Of a DNA stretch of 64,000 nt, positions 20,804 to 32,476 are shown one piece after another. The notes under the pieces were generated by a model, which was not told the origin of the DNA, ran no database searches, and worked only from the letters and a program-made list of their open reading frames with translations. The stretch comes from Doryteuthis pealeii (Eukaryota > Mollusca > Cephalopoda > Myopsida > Loliginidae). The stretch covers positions 79,062,809 to 79,126,808 of the forward strand of contig CM042160.1 in assembly GCA_023376005.1 (NCBI GenBank), read 5' to 3'. Both the position numbers and the translations under genes were made by a program. Each line of letters opens with the position of its first letter. Positions within the stretch are counted from its first letter, which is position 1.

Positions 20804-21170
20804 ATTTGTGCTTAAGCAACTTTAGTCTGTCGTAAATGAAAGAATAATATCTAGCAATAATTTTTAGATATATAAAAATCTCGGAAACAAATTGCGCAGA
20901 ATTACATATTTTTAATCAAACATTTTTAGGTTGATTGAATAAATCTTTATTCATTACAAATATAATATTTACGACATCCTTCATTCTAGCCTCTTAAAAT
21001 TGATAACTATATTTTGAAGTGAATCAAAATAGGTCAATTGAGTCCGAAGAATAGAATTTTTTTGCATAATTCAAAGAAACAATATTCGTTTTCAAACTAC
21101 GAAAAAAAAACATGCTACAAAAATTATTTTTTTAGTTAAAAAAAATAACTTAAATTTTCAAGTTACTTTT
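20803..21170. other. AT-rich sequence, nothing recognised
   Basis: No family member, RNA gene or open frame stands out. Confidence 0.5.
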
Positions 21171-21171
21171 T

Positions 21172-21464
21172 GGCGGCGCGGTGGTGTACTGGTTAGAGTC
21201 GTAGGAAATGGACTCGTCGACCAGAGTTCAAATCCTGGACGAAGCCACAGTTCATATAGCGCTAATACCCTTGGAAAAGGTATGAATCCTACTATTCTCC
21301 CCCAGATATAGGTAAATAGTAAGGTGGACTGGGCTCTTTAACATTGGTTAGACAACCAGTCAAGGAGAAGTAAAACTCTGAATTCAAACTTCTTAAATCT
21401 CCGCTTGCGATGGTCACTACTAGAATAGGCTCAGTTCTACCTAGTGATCTATTTCATTTTTTGT
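21172..21464 (+). mobile_element. Family A SINE, variant 3' end
   Basis: A well-preserved head (GGTGTACTGGTTAGAGTCGT; box B GAGTTCAAATCCTGG) and A-type body. The 3' end is GGTCACTACTAGAATAGG, CTACCTAGTGATCTATTTCA and poly(T), replacing the usual CCTTGTGTCGCATCCTGC end. The copy at 26.26 kb shares this tail, defining subfamily A'. Confidence 0.88.
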
Positions 21465-21689
21465 TTTTTTAATAAAAAAATTGTTGACGTCGTTTTCTTT
21501 TCTTTTCTTTTTTTAATGTGGTCTTCTTGTTTTGATCTTTCTAAAACTGTACAAATTTGGGACTGGGAAATTTTTTTATTCAAATGACTAATGGTTGAAA
21601 AAAACCTACAATGTTAATTGATAAAAACATTTTTCAACCTATAAAAAAGTTATTCATCATAGAATTAAGTTCTTAATGAATAATTTGCT

Positions 21690-22265
21690 AAAAAAAGTAG
21701 TGATTCTTGTTTAATGTTTTCACATAAAAAGTTAAAATTTTTATTAAAAACGAATAATTCCTTCATTTAGGGTAATTTTTTTTCATCAATCAGGGTTAGT
21801 AAATTGGTAGTGTAAAAAAATAATTCTACTTCTGGAACCCATAATTTCAAAATATTTGGCGGGAAAAATTTAAGAGTTATAAGGTCTGTATTTGTGGAAA
21901 AGTGGAATTTGTTTTTCTGCGAATAAAATGATATTACAATGACATAGAATATAAACATAGGAGTAATTTTTCTGTATATAGTGTATTTAAGTTTTTTTAT
22001 TGATTTTTGAGAAGAAACTTTCAAAAGGGTTTAACAATTTGTAATAATATGTTTTGTTTTTGGTTGTTTACAGAAGCCGTAAATTTTGTCGAATTTAATA
22101 TTTAAAATGTATTAAAATATATTACGTAAGCAATATTTTTTTTCTTTTACTGATGCTCATTATGTTACTTTCTTTCGACCAAAACTAAAATTGTACCTTG
22201 AATAATCAATTTGATTAATTTTAATTCGTTTTTGTAAGTGAAAAACAGTTTCTTTCTGGTAGGGC
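21690..22265 (+). repeat. Family I dispersed repeat, copy 1
   Basis: It aligns by eye with 34,910-35,465: AATAATTCCTTCATTT, TAATTTTTCTGTATATAGTG, TTTAAAATGTATTAA, CTTTTACTGATGCTCATTAT, TTAATTTTAATTCGTTTTT. Both are AT-rich and non-coding. The class is unknown. Confidence 0.6.
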
Positions 22266-22588
22266 TTATATCATTTTATTCTATTTTTTAAAGGTTTTAT
22301 TTTTCATTTATTTTTTTATTTTATTTTATTTCTATTTTGTTTTATTAATTCTATTATTCGATGTTTTATTGTTTTTCGTAAATTAAATTAAAAATGTAAA
22401 TACATGTCGTTTTGTTTTCTAATATAATTATCACAAATATATTTTTAATTTCTCATTTCTTCGCTAATACAAATTTAATGATTTATCAAAATTTTCCCTG
22501 TATATCCTTCAGATAATATTTGTTTTGTTTTCTCTGTTTTTTGTTTTTGTTTTTTTGTGGTCAATTATTGTAGTTCTTTAGTTACATC
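22266..22588. other. T-rich sequence, nothing recognised
   Basis: ATTTTATTTTA-type low complexity. No gene signal. Confidence 0.6.
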
Positions 22589-22730
22589 CGGTCACACACA
22601 CCACACACAACACACACAACACACACACACGTACACACACAAATACAAACAAACACAACACACACACACGGCACACACACACGTACACACGCAAACGCAC
22701 ACGTATGCGTACATACACTCACACATAGAT
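22589..22730. repeat. Interrupted (CA)n microsatellite
   Basis: ACAC arrays broken by CACAACAC and ACGTAC units. Confidence 0.85.
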
Positions 22731-22925
22731 CGATAAAATTTAATAGTTTTGAAAAAGATAACCTAAATATCTTTTTAAATTTTTGTAACTAAAAATGTTG
22801 TTGTAATAAAATGTATAAAAGGTAAATGTTTAATATTATAAAATGTAAATCGATAGAGGAAGGAAAGAAAAGAAGGGATAGAAAAGAAGGGAGGGGAGGG
22901 GGAAAGGAAATGAAATAAGGAAACT

Positions 22926-23012
22926 TTTTCGCCACGGGTAGGATGTGACACAGGTTGCAAAGATGGAGTATCCACTGATAATCGAACTTGCTATTAAGTG
23001 TTAATACGAAAA
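22926..23012 (-). mobile_element. Family C SINE fragment
   Basis: CGCCACGGGTAGGATGTGAC, then GATAATCGAACTTGCTATTA, the minus-strand 3' end and box B of family C. The head is missing. Confidence 0.55.
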
Positions 23013-23033
23013 ATTGTCTGTCTCTCCACCCCA

Positions 23034-23055
23034 CCTCTCTCTCTCTCTCTTCTCT

Positions 23056-23093
<38 letters not shown>

Positions 23094-23204
23094 TCTCTCC
23101 GCTTATGCTTTCGTTTTCCCTTATATCTTATATATACTCTGTTTGACTGTCTGTCAATCTAAAATTTTCTCTCTACCTCTCTCTTTCACACACACACACA
23201 CACA

Positions 23205-23252
<48 letters not shown>

Positions 23253-23352
23253 ACTCACTACTCATTCACTCACACACCACACACACACTATATGTATCTT
23301 TTGTTATACTTTCGATTTCCCTTGCATGTCGATGAGCTCTCTCTCTCTCTCA

Positions 23353-23402
<50 letters not shown>

Positions 23403-23425
23403 CTATCTCTCTCTCATTAGGTTTT
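23034..23425. repeat. (CT)n-rich microsatellite block
   Basis: Three (CT)n arrays lie at about 23,035-23,098, 23,204-23,250 and 23,336-23,385, the last passing into (CTAT)n. CA-rich spacers separate them. A 139-codon Ser/Leu-rich frame is a repeat translation. Confidence 0.9.
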
Positions 23426-23630
23426 TGTATTAAGTATTAACTCGAGTAAAGAAAGACATTTTAAGGCCAATTTCTCACCTAAAACACAAGAGGTCATTCA
23501 TTACACCGAAGCTTGCCTTATTTCAAGGCCGAATCTTGCCGTAACTTCCATTCAAAGTGTCCCTGCAGTGTCCCAGCACTTTCAAAAGTGTCCCTGCAGA
23601 ACCTTTACCTAAACAAAGCGTTGGGACAAA

Positions 23631-24282
23631 ACAATACACCGACAGGACCTCTGCAGAGATGGTAACCCCCCCCCCATGGAGCTACCTGTTGGCTGTGGGT
23701 GGTGAACCGTGATGCTTAAGGATGGAATCCTGGTGGTTACACAGTCCACTCCACTTTGACTCTCACTTAGGCTAGACGGGTAGTCGGAGAGGCCCCTTCC
23801 GATCAATCGGCTGGTCACGTCAAGCCCTCACACCTATATGATTGTCCGATCCCTATTGTCCATATGGAAAAGCCTAATCCTTTTGATCAGGTGCTAGAAG
23901 GGTCAGTGACCCGGGTATGACGTTAAACTGCATCTAGAGGTTAAGTTTCAATTTTGGAGCTTTGGGTAGTATGGAGTACCCCTTCATCACCATTATTCCC
24001 AGGTCCACTCTGACCCGGCGTGATATTACTTTTGAGGGTCACATATATTGGTTACATAGAGGTCTGTGTCTTTAGTGTCCTAGCTATGACGTTAAACTGA
24101 ATCTAGTAGTGAGATTACAATTCTGGAACATTGGGAGTTTAGAGTATCCCTTCAATCTAAGTCCACTATAACCCAACTAGAGAAATTGAAAACTAATAAG
24201 AACGAATAAAATAATATCGTCTTCAGCAAAAATAGCCCAATAAGGGTTGACATGCCGTAAAATCCAACCAACCAACCAACCA
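23631..24282 (+). mobile_element. Family E retroposon, longest copy
   Basis: It starts AATACACCGACAGGACC and includes CCTGTTGGCTGTGGGTGG, the GATCAATCGGCTGGTCACG block, ATGACGTTAAACTGCATC, AGTACCCCTTCATCACC and finally GGGTTGACATGCCGTAAAAT with a (CCAA)n tail. The ATGACGTTAAACTG to AGTATCCCTTCA part occurs twice (from about 23,917 and 24,090), an internal duplication of about 170 bp. No protein is encoded. Confidence 0.85.
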
Positions 24283-24454
24283 ATCTCTATCCAGAGCTTA
24301 AAACAAAATCATTATCAAACATTTTTTAAGTGTTTTATAATCTGCTTGAAGCTTTGTGTTTATATTGGTTTGGTGGTTGGTTTTGAATGCTATCAAAATG
24401 CTAGTGTAAAGAAAAATGACGTAACTAGGATGTTGTTTATTCCCCTTTGATTCA

Positions 24455-24495
24455 TTCTTAATATTTGGAGATAAAGATCTCTTCGTCAGAAGATT
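24455..24495 (-). ncRNA. Hammerhead-like motif with perfect stem II
   Basis: The minus-strand core CTGACGA is followed by a 5-bp stem II (GAGAT / ATCTC). The GAAA is CAAA here (G-to-C), which should abolish activity. It is homologous to the motif at 9.46 kb, where GAAA is intact but stem II is not. The two copies therefore have complementary damage. Confidence 0.55.
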
Positions 24496-24651
24496 TCTAA
24501 AAGTCTGGAGCTGTTGCTAGGAATTGTCTATTCTGTTTTGTGCCTTATATCTTTAAAATTCTCTGCACGCGCGCGTTTTTGTGTGTGTGTGGGGGGGGGT
24601 GGTTTTAATTCTAAAGTCAAAACAAAATTCTCTCTCTTACAGAAGTACATA

Positions 24652-24700
24652 TTACACCTGAAGAAGACCGGAAAATGTGTCGATCGAAATATTGTGGGAA
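24652..24700 (+). ncRNA. Hammerhead-like motif
   Basis: CTGAAGA is followed by a stem II GACCG / CGATC with one mismatch, GAAA, TATT, then GTGGG, of which GTG pairs with the CAC before the core. Stem III is vestigial, as in the 9.46-kb motif. It lies 150 bp from another hammerhead in opposite orientation. Confidence 0.5.
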
Positions 24701-25017
24701 CAACAAAAAGAAGGCTGAACTTAACCGAGAGGAGAATTTGAAAATAGTGGCCATAGTTATGTGACCAAACCGACTGACCCATGTTGTCTAACTGTGTCTT
24801 CCAAGTGAAAGAGGAATTGGTTTTATTAAATAAGTTCTTTTATCTGCCTGTACCGCTTGACCCACGTTAATGGTATTTATGGGAAAGCGTTTCCTCTTAG
24901 GCCAGAATGGCCGGAGATGTGGCCGGCGGATAAGACAGAAAATCTTTGAGTGTTTCTTAAATCCGATCCGGGTCAATTTTGGCAGAAATTCCATCAACCA
25001 AAATTATCTCATCTACC

Positions 25018-25045
25018 TTTCTCTCTCTCTCTTCTCTCTCTCTCT

Positions 25046-25087
<42 letters not shown>

Positions 25088-25441
25088 TGCAGTAACAGTA
25101 AACGTTTTGGCACTTTGTGCCAAAATCGATTAACATTTTTAAGTGCTTATGCCAAATATATATATATACTATATATATATATATATATAATATTATATAT
25201 GTGTGTGTGTGTGTGTGTCTGTGTCTGTGTCTGTGTGTGTGTTGTGTTGTCTGTGTCTGTGTCTCTGTGTGTATAACTTTTTATCTATATATCTATCTAT
25301 CTCTTTATCTATTTCTATCACCCTCTATCTATCTATCTTATCTATCTATCCCCTCCTCCTCCTCCTCCTCCTCATTCTTCTTCTTCTCCTTCTATTACTA
25401 CTCAATTCGCGCTCTCTCTCTCTCACTATATATATGTATAT

Positions 25442-25474
<33 letters not shown>

Positions 25475-25900
25475 TATTATATATATAATCAGTCTCTCTC
25501 CATATATATATATACATATATATATACATATACATGCACACACACTCATATATATATATATATATATATATATTGTGTGTGTGTATGTGTGTGTGTGTTT
25601 GTGTGTGTGGAGAAAGATAGACAAACTAGGGATATTGTACTTTTTATTTATTCATGTTTTAACATTTTTTCTTTTAATTCAATTTCTCTACACCCTCTAT
25701 CCATCTATCTATCCCTTTTCTTCTTCTTCTTCTTCTTCTTCTTCTTCTTCTTCTTCTTCTTCTTCTTTCTTCTTCTGTTACCACCAATCGATCTCTCTCA
25801 CACTATAAATATATTTATATATACTCAGTCTTTTCTTTGTACACCCTCTCTCCATATATATATAGTATATATAATATATATATATATATATAGAATAGAT
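25018..25900. repeat. Complex microsatellite block
   Basis: Successive (CT)n, (AT)n, (GT)n, (CTAT)n, (CTC)n and (CTT)n arrays, the longest CTT run being about 25,720-25,768. Several long open frames on both strands encode only Ile-Tyr, Val-Cys or Ser/Leu repeats and are rejected as genes. Confidence 0.9.
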
Positions 25901-25996
25901 ATTATTATGGAGATATTGAGAGGTTGACATAAACAAGGGAAGAGAATATAATATATATATATATATAATTATATTATATATATATATATATACATG

Positions 25997-26043
<47 letters not shown>

Positions 26044-26092
26044 CCTCTTCCCTTGTTTTATGTACCTCTTCAATATCTCCTAATAATAATCT
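25901..26092. repeat. Long inverted repeat around (AT)n
   Basis: The left arm 25,901-25,946 (GGAGATATTGAGAGGTTGAC, then AACAAGGGAAGAG) is matched in reverse by 26,043-26,090 (CTCTTCCCTTGTTTTATGTA, then CAATATCTCC). About 100 bp of (AT)n forms the loop, so the unit can extrude as a large hairpin. Confidence 0.8.
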
Positions 26093-26255
26093 CCGATTTA
26101 AATGTGAAATCACCAATTATTTTCCAGACAACCAAATTTTCTTCATTATCATCTTTATGATTCCTTCTTTCTTTCTATCGTTCTTCTTTCCCCTTTTCTT
26201 CTTTTAACATTTCTTTAACACTTTCTATTTATTTCATTATATAGTTATTAAAGGG

Positions 26256-26546
26256 AGGTGCGTGGCGTACTGGTTAGAGTCGTAGGAAATGGACTCGGCG
26301 ACCCGAGTTCAAATCCTGGACGAAGTCACAGTATACATAGCGCTAATAATCTTGCGAAAGGTATGAATCCAACTATTCACCCTCCAAATATGGGTAGATC
26401 GTAGGACATACTGGGCACTTTAACCTTGGTTAGGCAATCAGTCTAGGAGAAGGAAAACCCTGAATTCAAACATCTTAAATCTCCGCTTGGAGTGGTCACT
26501 GCTAGAATAGGTTTAGTCCTACTTAGTGATCTATTTCAATTTTTAA
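26256..26546 (+). mobile_element. Family A SINE, subfamily A'
   Basis: The head is GCGTGGCGTACTGGTTAGAG and box B is GAGTTCAAATCCTGG. It has the same variant 3' end as the 21.17-kb copy (GGTCACTGCTAGAATAGG, GTGATCTATTTCAA, poly(T)). Confidence 0.88.
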
Positions 26547-26654
26547 AAACATATATAACTTAAATTTATTCCTATTACTTTGGTTTGTTTTTGTTGACAT
26601 GCTAAATTTGTCCCTGTGTCAACATGCTGATCATGCACACCTATAGATTTATAT

Positions 26655-26708
26655 AAGAAATTGACCTTGTGTCGCATCCTGCTCGTGCGGAGGGGTTGGT
26701 GAATATAT
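26655..26708 (+). mobile_element. Family A SINE 3' fragment
   Basis: Only the terminal TTGACCTTGTGTCGCATCCT and AGGGGTTGGTGAATATATA remain, a strong 5' truncation. Confidence 0.75.
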
Positions 26709-26836
26709 ATAGATTTATATAAGGATTTTTACAAGTCCCTAAGAGAACTCAATGCAAGATAATTGATAAACTAATTATATATAGAGCAATATTTAGACTT
26801 TCAATAAGAAAGAAAAACTCAACAAACCTTCATTTT

Positions 26837-26899
26837 GGCTATTATAAATTTATTTCGGCCGGTAACTCAATAAAGGAGACCGGATTCCATCAGATAGCC
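26837..26899 (-). ncRNA. Hammerhead motif with 6-bp stem I, one core change
   Basis: On the minus strand GGCTAT precedes and ATAGCC follows the catalytic module (perfect 6-bp stem I). GAAA is followed by TAAATTTA, which forms stem III, and by TA before the cut. The core reads CTGATGG instead of CTGATGA, and stem II (CCGGT / ACCGG) is separated from the core by mismatches. The layout is clear, but the A-to-G change likely inactivates it. It shares its repeat with 18.8-18.98 kb. Confidence 0.55.
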
Positions 26900-27001
26900 A
26901 TTACATAATAACAAGAAAATAAACTAGAATGGATAATAACAACTTTTTTCTCTTTCTTTTCTCTTTTAATAAAACCAGTAGATTCTCTTGTAATTTAACC
27001 C

Positions 27002-27005
27002 CCCC

Positions 27006-27057
<52 letters not shown>

Positions 27058-27059
27058 TC
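27002..27059. repeat. (CT)n microsatellite
   Basis: CT array with two TTCT breaks. Confidence 0.9.
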
Positions 27060-27950
27060 AATATGTATATTATTATATATAAGTAAAAAATATAACATAT
27101 AATTATATTTTATATAAAGCTAAAAATCTAAATTTTTTGTTATATTTTTTACTTATATAATTTTGCTCTGTGGCTCTGACAATAAGAGCACACATTGAGC
27201 TCTGCAAACTACGACACCTTTTAAAAAAAACTTCTATGTCGTAAGGAAGATTTCTTCTCCGGATTTTTGGATTATATATATATATATTGTCTGGTGTTGG
27301 TAATTTAATCCAATTATATATATTCCGGGTTTATATATTTAAGTTTTAATGTAAAAAATATTATATTAAATTAGAAAACTAAAACAGAATGCAGATAGAA
27401 AATTTGAAACAGAGGCGGGTATAATCGAAAAATAGAACAACTGAAACTTACTCTTCCATCACTCCCCTCTTTCATTGCTAAATTTTCTTAATCTAATTAT
27501 TTGGTTAAAATAGTAAGTAAAAACTAAAATTACAGTTATTTCTTATTGTTAATGGATTTCTTTTAATATTTATTCCCGAGATTTTTGCTTTTAATATTTA
27601 TTCCCGAGATTTTTGCTTATATCCATTAAGATAAAAAGAAAAAATTAGAAATCAATAATACTAAACACATATTTATTAAAATCAAAATTTAAATATCAGT
27701 ATTCAAATTAGCCTTCCCGTTCACACTGTAAACTGCTAATTTGTTGTATATATAAATACAATTGTATGTTTCTGTATGGAGATATGGCCAACAATATTAA
27801 TAATATAAAGCAATTTTATTAATAATTGAGATTTGAATAAAAATAAAATCATGGAGAATGTGACATAAATAACTAAGGGAATTGTGACTAAAATAGTTAT
27901 TTTATTTTTTTTATTTTTCTTCTTTCAACTCCTCTCTTTTCCTCTTCAAT
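27060..27950. other. AT-rich sequence with a 28-bp tandem duplication
   Basis: TTTTAATATTTATTCCCGAG occurs at 27,561 and 27,589 as a 28-bp tandem pair. Otherwise nothing was recognised. Confidence 0.6.
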
Positions 27951-27986
27951 ATGTCTGTTCCTGTCTATCTTCTCTCTCTCTCTCAT

Positions 27987-28856
<870 letters not shown>

Positions 28857-29033
28857 TTTCTCCTCTTTCTCATCCCTCTCACTCCTCTCTCTCTCTCTGG
28901 TCTTTGTTGCTTTTCTTCTCTCTTCTCTCTTCTTCCTTCTCTCTCCTCTCACTCGCTCTCTCTCTTTCTACCCCTTTTTATTACCTTTCTTTCCTCTTTT
29001 CTCTCCTTCTACATTTTATCAATCCTCTTCACC

Positions 29034-29082
<49 letters not shown>

Positions 29083-29226
29083 AGTCTTTTGTTGCTTTTC
29101 TCTCTCTTTCTCTCTCCCTCTTTCTCTCTCTCTCTCTCTCCTCTCTCTCCCTCTCCTTCTACCCCTTTTATTACCTTTCTTTTTCCCTCTCTCTTTCCTC
29201 CTTCTACCATTTTCAACTCTCCTTCA

Positions 29227-29277
<51 letters not shown>

Positions 29278-29455
29278 TTAGTCTTTTGTTGCTTTTCTCT
29301 CTCTTTCTCTCTCCCTCTTTCTCTCTCTCCTTCTCTCTCTCTCTCTCTCGTCATCCCTTTCTACCCTTTTATTACTTTCTTCCCTCTCTCTTTCTCTTTC
29401 TACCATTTTATCAACTCTCTTCACCCCTCTCTCTCTCTCTCTTCTCTCCCTTCCT
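28857..29455. repeat. (CT)-rich minisatellite, three units of about 180-200 bp
   Basis: The phrase GTCTTTTGTTGCTTTTC (first copy GGTCTTTGTTGCTTTTC) recurs at about 28,899, 29,083 and 29,281. A TTCTACC..TTTTATTAC block and a (CT)n block follow each time. Confidence 0.85.
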
Positions 29456-29895
29456 CCTCCAACTATCTCTACCACAAGACCAATGCAACCCAAACAACAG
29501 GTGCAACTTAAGTCAAACCTGTCTTAACTGAGACTGCCCTTTTCGTGACAGTACCGAGGGAGCCACCCCCCATCGCCCCTACGTCGTCGAAAGACAATAC
29601 AATACACTCTCAGATTTGATGGGTTGGATGGTGCTCCTCTCAGTGAGGCACGTGTGAATGTGGGTTGGGTTCATATTGAGGAGTGGGGGGGTTGACGTTA
29701 ATCCCGAGGACACAATCAAGCGAAGAGTGTCTCTACTAATGGACACGGCTGCACCTCGGAAGATCAATTGGAAATGATCCAATGGATCACGCGATCCAGT
29801 ATCATCTTAGCCAACGCGGTTTTATGGATACCTCGAAAATGAGTGAACGCCTGACCCCCGCAGACACCAAAGCGATACAAATCACGCTGACCTCA
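29456..29895. other. Non-repetitive, moderate GC sequence
   Basis: Unique-looking DNA with open frames of 67-68 codons on both strands. None resembles a known protein, and no splice context was convincing. Confidence 0.4.
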
Positions 29896-29898
29896 CCC

Positions 29899-29901
29899 AG
29901 T

Positions 29902-29933
<32 letters not shown>

Positions 29934-29966
29934 CACATATGTATATATATATATAATATATATATA
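29899..29966. repeat. (CA)n-(TA)n microsatellite
   Basis: ACAC arrays followed by TATA, directly joined to the 3' end of a family B SINE. Confidence 0.88.
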
Positions 29967-30152
29967 TACCGTAGTCGGGGTGGCCTGAAGTCGGTATCAG
30001 CCAGATAGCAAGGGAGTCTATCCCCTTTTCACATTGTTTTGGCGCCTAAGGTGGAGCGCCACACCTACCATCAGCTCCTCACTTTACCGCAGAGATCCCT
30101 GTGTTATTCATACGCTTAGCTGGCGAGGGCCGGTATCGAACCCGGAACCTTA
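29967..30152 (-). mobile_element. Family B SINE, box A missing
   Basis: GGGGTGGCCTGAAGTCGGTA, then GGGAGTCTATCCCCTTTTC, then box B (GGTATCGAACCCGG on the plus strand). It is truncated at the tRNA 5' end by AT-rich sequence. Confidence 0.83.
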
Positions 30153-30259
30153 TATATATTTAGTAAATAATTTTCTAAATAATTTTCAACTTGCAAAGCA
30201 TCTTCGAATAAAAATCCACTCACTTAAAAAAAAATTACATCAAGCGATTTTTAATCTGC

Positions 30260-30291
30260 CAGCAACCAATATATATAATATATCAATATAT

Positions 30292-30337
<46 letters not shown>

Positions 30338-30493
30338 TATATATATATATATAGTGTAGACTATTAATAACTGTATTTCTATATTATTGAATATTAGTTT
30401 ATTTTAACGCTAACATTCACCACCCAATCATGCTTTTAAAAGACAAAAAAAAGACTATCTTTATTTTTTATAACATATATACATATAAACATA

Positions 30494-30546
<53 letters not shown>

Positions 30547-30560
30547 CCCAGGCTTACAAA
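30260..30560. repeat. (AT)n microsatellites
   Basis: Two main TA arrays lie at about 30,268-30,355 and 30,497-30,543, with AT-rich unique DNA between. Confidence 0.88.
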
Positions 30561-31060
30561 GGTGGCCAGCGCAACTGTAGACTTTGCATCGAAGAAAAAT
30601 TGTGTATTTTACAAAATACGAATGCAAATGTGTTGAACAAGAGAAGTGAACTCGTTTCGAAATGTAGACATTTGAACAAATTTTTATTATGTCATTTACC
30701 ACCCGACCCTAATAAATCGCCTTTTTTTTCGCTCTCTGTTTATCTATAAAAAAATCATCTTGACACCGCCTGCATTAAGACTTAAGTATGTCTAAAAAAA
30801 AATTAAATATAAGCTTAGCATTATAACATTCCATCGCGTGAACACGCTTCACATTATAAAAACGCTAAACAAGCCACCGTTTTTTTTTAATCTTAACATT
30901 TTAACCGTCTGATGATTGCAAGTACACATGAAACTTTAGTTACGGGATATTAAATCCATAATATTTAATATTTGATTTTAAAGCTGCTCTGCTATTTTAG
31001 CATTGAGCACCTTCATATACTAATACTTTTCACTTTCATTCTCCATTCATTCTATATTGC
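30561..31060. other. AT-rich sequence, nothing recognised
   Basis: No repeat family or coding signal seen. Confidence 0.5.
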
Positions 31061-31065
31061 ATATC

Positions 31066-31082
31066 AATATATATATATATCC

Positions 31083-31117
<35 letters not shown>

Positions 31118-31145
31118 TTTATATACATACATATATATATCGTTA

Positions 31146-31180
<35 letters not shown>

Positions 31181-31186
31181 ATAGTA
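31066..31186. repeat. (AT)n with repeated TCCGTTTTATA breaks
   Basis: The TA array is interrupted twice by ATCCGTTTTATA and once by TCGTTAATA, a small higher-order repeat. Confidence 0.85.
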
Positions 31187-31302
31187 TCACTCATAAATAT
31201 GTACACTCCTAACGATAGAGTGTACAATGCAATTAAAAACTTTCTTTAAATTTGAATAAATGCGTGAATTAGTAATAAGATGAATGCTTATGAATAATTA
31301 TT

Positions 31303-31352
31303 TTGGTTGGTTGGTTGGTTGGTTGGTTGGTCTTAGGTGTCAGCCCTCGTTG
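31303..31352 (-). mobile_element. Family E tail fragment (tentative)
   Basis: (TTGG)n of about 28 bp is followed by TCTTAGGTGTCAGCCC, which only loosely matches the family E 3' end. It could be an independent (GGTT)n array. Confidence 0.35.
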
Positions 31353-31435
31353 GTTTGTTTTGTGTCGACGTCAGTTGAGCACTGATCGTGTCATAAATTA
31401 ATAATTATATATGAATTAATGTAGATAAAAATCAT

Positions 31436-31580
31436 TATTAGTATTAAATATGAATACTTGATACAATACAACTGCGTGCAAATTATTTGTATCAGACAGG
31501 AATAATTAATCATACAACTGTGTGTACCCCCTAAAAAAAGAAGACCTTTTAAAACAACTACACAAAGATATAAGTATAAA
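31436..31580 (+). repeat. Family K dispersed repeat
   Basis: GAATACTTGATACAATACAA, CAAATTATTTGTATCAGACA and TAAATGTACAATAAA match the family K layout at 10.3 and 34.2 kb. Confidence 0.55.
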
Positions 31581-31711
31581 TGTACAATAAATATTCTTAG
31601 AATAAAATAATATTGATAAGCCGTTAGAATCAATGTACTATGAACGTCAATATATATGAAGGAAAACGTTTTCAGACTAAAATAGGCAAGAAGCAGACGA
31701 TATCCATTCCA

Positions 31712-31730
31712 TATATATATATATATATAT

Positions 31731-31775
<45 letters not shown>

Positions 31776-31790
31776 TATATATATATAATA
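31712..31790. repeat. (AT)n microsatellite
   Basis: Broken TA array of about 75 bp, immediately left of a hammerhead. Confidence 0.9.
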
Positions 31791-31818
31791 AAGAGATAAC
31801 AAAAGACTTTGAGATTTA

Positions 31819-31879
31819 GCATTATAGTCTATTTCAGGAGCTTAGACAAAGTGTCTAACTCTCCCGACTCATCAGATGC
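31819..31879 (-). ncRNA. Hammerhead ribozyme motif with long stem II
   Basis: The minus strand has the intact core CTGATGA, a long imperfect stem II with a 7-bp inner helix (TTAGACA / TGTCTAA), GAAA, and stem III TAG-A-CTA. TA precedes the cut, and stem I is GCAT / ATGC. All catalytic positions I can check are intact. The base of stem II is mismatched. Confidence 0.7.
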
Positions 31880-31899
31880 GAATGATGAATTCTTTATTA

Positions 31900-32345
31900 C
31901 TTTAAAGGCATTTGAAAACAGATTTTTTTTTAATTTTGTAGTCCTGTGATATGAATTCCAAACGAAATCCTTGATGTTGCAAAAAAAATGTTATGTTGTA
32001 GTTTCAAATATGAGCACTTCCGCCACAAAAATCTCGGTCAACAAAAAATACTTAATGTAACTCTTATTGTGACAGATTCAGAAAAAGAAAGACATATTCC
32101 AAATTCGTCACCAGACGAATTCACCTATTCAAACAATATGAAAAATAACCGTTGACGGCAAGCCAGCAACGGAAATTAGTAGGATTTTTTAAATAAAATT
32201 TTTTAATATCTTTATATTTTTTATTATATATAAAATAAGAGAGTTAAGAAAGAATGTAAGGTTTTTAATTTTTAGGATAAAGTGAAATTTAAATTTAAAG
32301 TAAAATATAAATTAATCTATTTATTTAAATTATATTTTTCTTTCT
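31900..32345. other. AT-rich sequence, nothing recognised
   Basis: No coding frame or repeat family seen. Confidence 0.5.
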
Positions 32346-32349
32346 AAGT

Positions 32350-32424
32350 GACATATACATATATATATACATACACACATATACACACACAAACATACAT
32401 AAACATATACAAATACATACATAT

Positions 32425-32475
<51 letters not shown>
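32350..32475. repeat. ATAC-rich and (AT)n microsatellite
   Basis: ACATATAC-type units pass into (AT)n at 32,430-32,474. The overlapping open frames on both strands are artefacts. Confidence 0.85.

Positions 32476-32476
<1 letters not shown>

Noticed and set aside
25117..26116. Several frames of 90-200 codons on both strands
   Set aside because: Val-Cys, Ile-Tyr and Ser runs are translations of GT, AT, CT and CTT arrays.
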